NCBI GenBank assembly: GCA_964480705.1
Contig: CAYZPC010000020.1
Coordinates: forward strand, 1 to 9,461
DNA: 9,461 nt
Reading direction: 5' to 3'
Source of the DNA: VGJJ01 sp964480705
Lineage (GTDB): Archaea > Iainarchaeota > Iainarchaeia > Iainarchaeales > VGJJ01
Made by a program: the position numbers and the translations under genes
Shown: positions 1-4,403 of the stretch, one piece after another
Layout: each line of letters begins with the position of its first letter
Position numbering within the stretch: position 1 is the stretch's first letter
Notes under the pieces: model-generated
What the model saw: only the letters and a program-made list of their open reading frames with translations
Told to the model about the DNA's origin: nothing
The model's database searches: none

Positions 1-554
1 CCAACGAAGCCGCTTCTATTGTGGCGAGTGTTTCCTCGGATGGAAAAACATTCTCTTCCGTTTCAGGAATGAAAATCACCCCTCATTCAGGATACACCAT
101 GGATGGTCCGGGCGTTTTTCAATTAGAAGATGGTTCATACCGCATGTATTTTGTCGAGTTTGAAATGAGCGATGTCACCAAACGAAAAGGAGACATGTGG
201 GGCGCACGTTCAACGGATGGGAAAACCTGGATAAAAGATGCTGAACCCACCATGAAAGCCGAGGCCAGTGTGGAAGGATTGCAGCCCTGGCCGCAGATTT
301 TACATCCTTTTATTGTGAAATACGAAGATGGTTTCATCATGTTTTACAATTCCCATTCGCGCATTTTTTGGGCGTATTCAGAGGATGGTTTAACGTGGGA
401 GAAGCGTGGAAAAGTGACCTATAATGGAAATGAAATTGACGGCGCGGATGTGGATGGTTTTTGGATGAATGAAAATGAATTGCGTATTTTCTATGGAGAC
501 TTTTCGCATGAAACCGGAGGAATGGTGTATGAAACCATTTTCCGCGTGGAATAA
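1..554 (+). CDS. Beta-propeller protein, glycosidase/sialidase-like (5'-truncated)
   Basis: The reading frame is open to the left edge (first full codon at base 3), so the N-terminus lies outside the window; a GTG at 21 is in frame but need not be the start. It ends with TAA at 552-554. The visible ~183 residues contain repeated Asp-box-like motifs of the form S-x-D-G-x-T-W/F: counting from the GTG, around residues 5-11 (SSDGKTF), 64-70 (STDGKTW) and 120-126 (SEDGLTW). They are spaced about 56-59 residues apart and alternate with beta-rich strands (such as FQLEDGSYRMYFVEF and KYEDGFIMFYNS). This is the pattern of beta-propeller blades in sialidases and GH43/GH32-like proteins, and the protein is probably exported. 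The catalytic residues of a specific glycosidase family cannot be assigned from the fragment, so binding without catalysis is possible. The fold call is fairly safe; the activity is unknown. Confidence 0.7.
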   Translation, partial: NEAASIVASVSSDGKTFSSVSGMKITPHSGYTMDGPGVFQLEDGSYRMYFVEFEMSDVTKRKGDMWGARSTDGKTWIKDAEPTMKAEASVEGLQPWPQILHPFIVKYEDGFIMFYNSHSRIFWAYSEDGLTWEKRGKVTYNGNEIDGADVDGFWMNENELRIFYGDFSHETGGMVYETIFRVE

Positions 555-600
555 TTTAGATTAGCTCGCGAGAAAAATAGGCGATTCGGCTGACAAACTC

Positions 601-608
601 TTTTATAC
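601..608 (+). promoter_or_regulatory. TATA-like box for the secreted LamG protein gene
   Basis: TTTTATAC is an archaeal TATA-like box whose centre lies about 24-25 bases before the ATG at 629. That spacing would put the transcription start at or next to the start codon, giving a leaderless or nearly leaderless mRNA. A G-rich stretch (GAGGGGTG, 615-622) could instead act as a Shine-Dalgarno if transcription starts further upstream. Confidence 0.5.
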
Positions 609-628
609 ATGAAAGAGGGGTGTGGTTC

Positions 629-1873
629 ATGAACCCTGCCCATTGGATTATTACTGGATTTTTTTTCTTACTTATTTTTTCGAATGTTCACGCGCAAGTA
701 CCCGATTCGAATGACCCTGTTTGGGACGCCATTAATGGGATTTTAGTCACATTAGGAGTGCACCGTGAAAAGATTGGGGACTTGATTACGCGAATTGCGC
801 TTTTGAAAGATGCGTTTTATCAGTTTGCAGATGATACCAATACCAATTTTCTCGTCATGCAACAAACCACCGAGGGATTGCAGGATCAAATTAACATTAC
901 TAATAATTCAGTACAATCCAACACCAACACGTTAGTGGATCACAATCAGCAAATTAATCAACTAACTCAAGCCGACATTGTGTTCAATCAAGTGGACCAG
1001 AATTTGCAAAGCCAAATTAGCGGATTGGGAGTGGGTGTCGAACGAACACGAATATATGAAATTGTAAACATGGATTTGAATTCAAATATTGCATTATGCG
1101 ATGACGCCGATGATATTTTGATGTTTGGATATTGCGCCGGCGGATTAATGGGACAGCCTTATTCTGGCTTCGCGAAATTATATGATGATTTTAGTGATTA
1201 TGAATTCACGAGCAACCCAACGTGGAACGTGCTCGCGGGAAGTATGTACATCGGCGGGCCGGGGGCTGGACTTCTCAATGGAAAATTAGCATGCAGCAAC
1301 ACTAATGTTCAGTGTGAAATGGTCACTCCAACCCCATTTACTTCACAAGAGTTATCGTTTGGATTTGACTTTATAGTGCCTTCCGGATACGAGGACATGT
1401 CACTCCTAATCTCAGACAGTAGTTTACTAGTTGCTCCCGGCAATCAAAATGGATATTTTTTATTAGTGCATGCTCAAGGAGCAAGCTCATTTATTGCAGT
1501 TGCTCGATCCGATGTTGGAAATCCATCAAACATTTATTTCCATCAATTTAATGGAGTAAATTTTATTGCACAAACGGAGTATAGTGTTCGTGCCGAACGA
1601 GATTCTACCGGTTTTTGGAATATATTCTTGAATGATCAACAGCTCGGACAAGGCCCGGTAGATAATACTCACACTCAATTTACACATGCACATGCACGAA
1701 TATACTCTCAAGGTGCAAGTGCAATTACCACGCTTGACCGCATAGAGGTTAATGATGTTGATTTCAACGCGTCCACTTCTGCGATGGTGAACATCGATAA
1801 TTACAATGAGCCATTAGGAATTCGTTGTATGCAAAATGGTTCGGCACGCGCAGTTTGTATGCGCGTGAATTGA
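629..1873 (+). CDS. Secreted protein with coiled-coil stalk and LamG-like (concanavalin-type) domain
   Basis: Start chosen at ATG 629 because of the TATA spacing; a GTG at 620 is in frame and would add three residues. From the ATG the protein has 414 residues. Residues 1-23 form a Sec signal peptide (hydrophobic core IITGFFFLLIF, likely cleavage near V-H-A-Q). Residues ~45-132 are rich in Q, N and spaced I/L/V and look like a coiled coil or fibre stalk. Residues ~185-380 resemble a LamG/concanavalin-like sandwich, opening with the D-D-F-S-D-Y-E-F-T-S-N-P-T-W type motif and containing strands such as SFGFDFIVPSG and FWNIFLNDQQLG. The C-terminus (~390-414) carries two Cys (400, 410); two more Cys pairs lie at 157/169 and 222/229, so disulfides are likely outside the cell. 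A role in adhesion or carbohydrate binding is inference. It is convergent with the cytochrome b5 gene. Confidence 0.75.
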   Translation: MNPAHWIITGFFFLLIFSNVHAQVPDSNDPVWDAINGILVTLGVHREKIGDLITRIALLKDAFYQFADDTNTNFLVMQQTTEGLQDQINITNNSVQSNTNTLVDHNQQINQLTQADIVFNQVDQNLQSQISGLGVGVERTRIYEIVNMDLNSNIALCDDADDILMFGYCAGGLMGQPYSGFAKLYDDFSDYEFTSNPTWNVLAGSMYIGGPGAGLLNGKLACSNTNVQCEMVTPTPFTSQELSFGFDFIVPSGYEDMSLLISDSSLLVAPGNQNGYFLLVHAQGASSFIAVARSDVGNPSNIYFHQFNGVNFIAQTEYSVRAERDSTGFWNIFLNDQQLGQGPVDNTHTQFTHAHARIYSQGASAITTLDRIEVNDVDFNASTSAMVNIDNYNEPLGIRCMQNGSARAVCMRVN

Positions 1874-1877
1874 AGAC

Positions 1878-1895
1878 CGCGTAACGGATTACGCG
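1878..1895. terminator. Perfect hairpin between convergent genes
   Basis: CGCGTAA (1878-1884) and TTACGCG (1889-1895) form a perfect 7-bp stem with the 4-base loop CGGA. The hairpin fills most of the 15-base gap between the LamG gene stop (1871-1873) and the cytochrome b5 gene stop (1889-1891, minus strand), and its right arm contains that stop codon. No clear T-run follows on either strand, so a role in terminating both convergent transcripts is inferred from position and symmetry only. Confidence 0.4.
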
Positions 1896-2323
1896 AGTTC
1901 TCCAATGTAATATTCTTCGATTGTCTTTGCCGCGCTCGCGGGGTGGGGGCCATTTCCATTTCGTGTGGTGAAGAGAGTGGTTCCATCAATTCCGCACGCA
2001 CCCAAAATTCCGGGTCCGCCGGGGTGGCCATTGACAAAGTCGGTTAAATCATAGACTTTTCCATTGATAGCCGTCCAACAGTCGCTTGCCGTGTTGTGCG
2101 ATGAAATATCAGCGAGAGTAAAAGTAGTGGGTGTATTGACTGGAACATTTTCAACTGGGGGGTTAACACTCGGCGGGACAGTGGGAGTATTTTCTCCCGG
2201 AATAGTGTTTTCTCCCGGCGTGGTGTTTTGAATGGGCGTGGTTGAATTAGTGGTGCTTTCGCTTGTTACGCAGCCCGAAAAAAGGAGTAATCCAATGATG
2301 GAAATGAAAATCAAGTGATTCAT
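1889..2323 (-). CDS. Cytochrome b5-like heme-binding lipoprotein
   Basis: A 144-residue protein starting at ATG 2323-2321, preceded by a good Shine-Dalgarno (GAGGT, 7 bases away). The open frame continues upstream to 2536 but that part lacks these signals. Residues 1-17 are a lipoprotein signal peptide ending in lipobox L-F-S-G-C (Cys18). Residues 19-66 are a Thr/Pro/Asn-rich linker with a short repeat (TPGEN/IPGEN). Residues ~68-143 are a small cytochrome b5 fold: F-T-L-A-D-I-S-S-H, D-C-W (81-83), YDLTDFVNGHPGG with heme ligand His100, CGIDGTTLF, probable second ligand His127 in GPHP, and the C-terminal Y-Y-I-G-E-L. It is likely a surface-anchored electron carrier. No redox partner gene is visible here, so the partner is unknown. 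Family call is strong; the physiological role is open. Confidence 0.88.
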   Translation of the reverse strand: MNHLIFISIIGLLLFSGCVTSESTTNSTTPIQNTTPGENTIPGENTPTVPPSVNPPVENVPVNTPTTFTLADISSHNTASDCWTAINGKVYDLTDFVNGHPGGPGILGACGIDGTTLFTTRNGNGPHPASAAKTIEEYYIGELA

Positions 2324-2330
2324 ATACAAT

Positions 2331-2335
2331 ACCTC
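2331..2335 (-). promoter_or_regulatory. Shine-Dalgarno of the cytochrome b5 gene
   Basis: On the minus strand GAGGT precedes the ATG at 2323 by 7 bases and matches the purine-rich sequence complementary to the 16S rRNA 3' end. It decides the start codon over longer in-frame versions. It implies that this mRNA has a leader, unlike several neighbours. Confidence 0.65.
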
Positions 2336-2362
2336 GCGCAATGCAGTAGAATGAAGAGTGAA

Positions 2363-2370
2363 CATTAAAA
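2363..2370 (-). promoter_or_regulatory. Possible TATA-like box for the cytochrome b5 gene
   Basis: Minus-strand TTTTAATG would place the transcription start near 2341, leaving a short leader that still contains the GAGGT Shine-Dalgarno. An alternative is minus-strand TATAAATG at 2391-2398, which overlaps the plus-strand TATA box of the divergent gene and would give a leader of about 45 bases. Confidence 0.35.
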
Positions 2371-2390
2371 CCTTGCGAGACCGGCACCCA

Positions 2391-2397
2391 TTTATAC
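2391..2397 (+). promoter_or_regulatory. TATA-like box for the basic protein-msrA operon
   Basis: TTTATAC lies about 27 bases before the GTG at 2421, the usual archaeal distance from TATA centre to transcription start. The same bases read TATAAA on the opposite strand, so this element may serve both divergent genes. Confidence 0.5.
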
Positions 2398-2420
2398 GTG
2401 AAAAAAGTGAGGGGTTTAAC

Positions 2421-3083
2421 GTGAACAAAATGGCTAAATCGAGGCGAAAATCCAGCACCCCCCATAGGAAGAAATATTCTCCTCCCGGTGTTCCCACTCG
2501 AGTTGGAAGAGCGGGTTTGAAACTGCGCAGTGGCACCCTTTCACGGCGGTATCACACGGAGCCGGATAAATATCCCGTTACCGAGGGCATGCGCGAAACG
2601 TACAATCGAGTCATCAATGAAATCCAGTTGGAGAAAGCCCGTGAGAATGGGTTGACGCGAAAACAAATGGATGCCTTTATTTCTCGCCTCATTAATTATG
2701 GGCACCAGTCTCATTTGGTTGATGCAAGAGGCAATTCTATTCTCTACACGAATCCTGAAACCAAAATGCTTGAAATTAAGGGCGTAAAAATTCTTCCGGA
2801 AGAAAAGCGTTCGCGAAATTTACAACCCATTAAGAATCGCATTCAAACATGGAAAAAAGCTCGCCGTGTGATGCAGGATTTGCAGCAGCGATTTCCGGGA
2901 ATTGAGTATAGTTCCGAGCAAGTCAAAAAATTGCATCTTGAAAGTGTTCCAGAATTGACTTTTTTTAGGTTGAGTCCGGAAAAGCGCGGGAAATTAAAGA
3001 AAGATTTTGAAGTGCAGCGCCAAATTGAACGAAATGAGCGGCATGAGATTGAAAAGTTTTCGAGAAAGAATCAAAAGTACTGA
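2421..3083 (+). CDS. Basic protein of unknown function, first gene of probable msrA operon
   Basis: I do not recognise the family. Start chosen at GTG 2421 (220 aa) because the TATA box at 2391-2397 would initiate transcription there, and a GTGAGGGG stretch ends 6 bases before it; ATG 2430 is an alternative, and the longer frame from 2358 would contain the promoter. The first ~45 residues are strongly basic and probably disordered (K-S-R-R-K, H-R-K-K-Y, many Pro and Ser). Residues ~55-100 look helical. A beta-like stretch with D-A-R-G-N follows (~100-120), and residues ~130-220 are long charged helices rich in Lys, Arg and Glu. There is no signal peptide or membrane segment. A nucleic-acid or ribosome-associated role would fit the charge but is a guess. 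The stop codon is 5 bases before the msrA ATG, so the two are probably co-transcribed. Confidence 0.65.
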   Translation: MNKMAKSRRKSSTPHRKKYSPPGVPTRVGRAGLKLRSGTLSRRYHTEPDKYPVTEGMRETYNRVINEIQLEKARENGLTRKQMDAFISRLINYGHQSHLVDARGNSILYTNPETKMLEIKGVKILPEEKRSRNLQPIKNRIQTWKKARRVMQDLQQRFPGIEYSSEQVKKLHLESVPELTFFRLSPEKRGKLKKDFEVQRQIERNERHEIEKFSRKNQKY

Positions 3084-3088
3084 GTCAT

Positions 3089-3598
3089 ATGCCCGCGAAA
3101 AAAATTCCTGCTAAAAATAATTCTACCCAGTTTGCCACCTTTGGCGCGGGTTGTTTTTGGGGTGTGGAAGAAGCGTTTCGCACATGCGAGGGAGTGGTTT
3201 CCACTCGCGCGGGGTATGCTGGCGGGAGCGTGAAAAACCCCACGTATGAGCAGGTGTGCACCGATGAAACGGGCCATGCGGAAGTGGTTCAAATAGAGTA
3301 TGACCCAAAAATCATTTCCTATGAAAAATTATTACGCATATTTTGGGACAATCATAATCCCACCCAACTCAACAGACAGGGGTGGGACGTTGGAAAGCAA
3401 TATAGAAGTGTGATTTTTTATCATGATGAAAAACAAAAAATCGCAGCGGAGAAAAGCAAAAAAGAATTAGAAAAAAGTAAGAAGTGGGGAGAAAAGAAAA
3501 TCGTCACGAGCATTGAGCCCGCGCCTGTTTTTTATGAGGCGGAAGAGTATCATCAGAAATATTTAATGAAAAAAGGACTAAAAAATTGTCACGTGTAG
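3089..3598 (+). CDS. msrA: Peptide-methionine (S)-S-oxide reductase MsrA
   Basis: A 169-residue cytoplasmic enzyme that reduces methionine-S-sulfoxide in proteins and free methionine, normally recycled by thioredoxin. The signature G-A-G-C-F-W-G-V-E-E is present with catalytic Cys22. The other active-site residues align with the family: Glu65 in T-G-H-A-E-V-V, Asp100, and Tyr105 in K-Q-Y-R-S. E-E-Y-H-Q-K-Y-L near the C-terminus is also typical, and Cys167 in the terminal N-C-H-V is a likely resolving cysteine, like the C-H motif of one-resolving-Cys MsrAs. The length is normal for a single-domain MsrA without a fused MsrB, and no msrB is visible nearby. ATG 3089 follows the upstream stop by 5 bases, with no strong Shine-Dalgarno, which suggests translation within an operon. 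The C-terminal third is unusually Lys-rich. Confidence 0.95.
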   Translation: MPAKKIPAKNNSTQFATFGAGCFWGVEEAFRTCEGVVSTRAGYAGGSVKNPTYEQVCTDETGHAEVVQIEYDPKIISYEKLLRIFWDNHNPTQLNRQGWDVGKQYRSVIFYHDEKQKIAAEKSKKELEKSKKWGEKKIVTSIEPAPVFYEAEEYHQKYLMKKGLKNCHV

Positions 3599-3635
3599 AA
3601 AAAAAATAGTGGATGGGAATTATTTTTTTCCCATC
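3599..3635. terminator. Bidirectional terminator-like hairpin with T-runs
   Basis: GATGGGAA (3612-3619) and TTCCCATC (3628-3635) form a perfect 8-bp stem with an A/T-only loop. Right after the msrA stop lies A8 (3599-3606), which reads as T8 downstream of the hairpin for the minus-strand gene. For the plus strand a T7 run (3623-3629) sits in the loop and right arm. The left arm begins 14 bases past the msrA stop, and the loop contains the minus gene's stop codon (3620-3622). Position between convergent genes plus T-runs on both strands support a shared terminator. Confidence 0.55.
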
Positions 3636-4330
3636 ACAAAATAGGCTCCAAATCCCACGACGAGCACTCCCACGACTAACCAAAGGGTGTTGATTCCCAT
3701 AACCGTATTCGTGGCATCGCTTCGCGGCACAGAAGGAATGCTTGGCACTTCCCCGCTTCCGGGAGGGTTGGTGGCTTCTAACCATTGTTCATCAGTCCCA
3801 CCTAATGCGGGATTTTCTCCATCCAGCGTAACCGTGTAATCGGGTTCCACCCACACGATTCCGGGTGTGTTATACAATTGTTCGGCAAGGACTTTTTCTT
3901 GTCCGCTTGAAACAAGTACGCGTCCAGAGGCGAGCATGTCATACCATCCATCGCTGAAGCAGGTTTCTTCTCCCATGATGGTGGTGCCATTGGGTTCAAC
4001 GGCCTGTCCCGCATTACAAATCTGTTTTTGGTCAATGCTCAAATTGAATGATTGTAGAATAGCATTCGCTTGTTCGAGCGTCGTTCCTTGCGTGAAGCTC
4101 ACGATGAGCACTCCCGGCAACGTATTTTCGCGGTCGAATGCACTAATCATTCGCGCGTATTTTTGTTCGGCTGTTTCAACGGGGGGGATGTATGTTTCTC
4201 CCGGAATGTCACCGTCTCCTTGAAACATGAGCACGGGTGAGAACGTTGCGAGGATGAGCACGGGTAAAATAAATCCGGCTACGAAGGGGTCTCGCGGTTT
4301 ATTTTTGGTAGAGGAATTTTTTCGCTTCAT
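3620..4330 (-). CDS. Membrane-anchored protein with inhibitor I9 / subtilisin-propeptide-like domain
   Basis: Start chosen at ATG 4330-4328 (236 aa), about 27 bases from a TATA-like box; GTG 4342 is in frame and would add four residues. A basic N-terminus is followed by a membrane segment (~16-37), a short Pro-rich linker, then residues ~71-168 with the split beta-alpha-beta pattern of subtilase propeptides: P-G-V-L-I-V-S-F-T-Q-G-T, helix EQANAILQSFN, later GRVLVSSG, helix KVLAEQLYNTPG and the characteristic G-I-V-W-V-E-P-D-Y. An insertion in the middle carries Cys105 and Cys124, a possible disulfide. A Gly/Pro/Ser linker leads to a second membrane segment (~213-233) and a terminal G-K-K. No protease domain follows, so this is a free-standing propeptide-like module, perhaps a protease inhibitor or folding helper outside the membrane. 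The fold call is by motif; the function is inference. It lies 73 bases downstream of the acylase gene. Confidence 0.65.
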   Translation of the reverse strand: MKRKNSSTKNKPRDPFVAGFILPVLILATFSPVLMFQGDGDIPGETYIPPVETAEQKYARMISAFDRENTLPGVLIVSFTQGTTLEQANAILQSFNLSIDQKQICNAGQAVEPNGTTIMGEETCFSDGWYDMLASGRVLVSSGQEKVLAEQLYNTPGIVWVEPDYTVTLDGENPALGGTDEQWLEATNPPGSGEVPSIPSVPRSDATNTVMGINTLWLVVGVLVVGFGAYFVMGKK

Positions 4331-4403
4331 GAACGAAAACACGTTCCCGCGTCCTTAAAAGGGTGAGGAAGGGGTTAGGAAAAGGGCTTAGGATAGGGTG
4401 TGC
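4331..4403 (-). other. Pyrimidine-rich spacer between acylase and I9-like genes
   Basis: Read on the minus strand this gap is mostly C and T, with loosely repeated units of the type CCTAA-CCCTTTT / CCTCACCCTTTT. It may hold the terminator of the acylase gene, because archaeal termination uses T-rich tracts, and it contains the promoter of the I9-like gene. No open frame is seen. Confidence 0.35.
4353..4360 (-). promoter_or_regulatory. TATA-like box for the I9-like gene
   Basis: Minus-strand TTTTAAGG is centred about 27 bases before the ATG at 4330. This suggests a separate promoter and a leaderless mRNA, though read-through from the acylase gene remains possible. Confidence 0.35.

Noticed and set aside
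2170..2222. Repeated TCTCCCGG units within the cytochrome b5 gene, considered as a DNA repeat element
   Set aside because: They encode the in-frame PGENT repeats of the linker and are best explained as a short protein-level duplication.
2324..2536. In-frame upstream extension of the cytochrome b5 gene to 2536 (minus strand)
   Set aside because: The extra ~71 residues lack a signal peptide, would bury the lipobox signal inside the protein, overlap the promoter and start of the divergent gene, and ignore the GAGGT Shine-Dalgarno at 2331-2335.
3867..4223. 118-codon plus-strand frame opposite the I9-like gene
   Set aside because: The product has no recognisable domain, and the minus-strand protein has coherent membrane segments and propeptide motifs.
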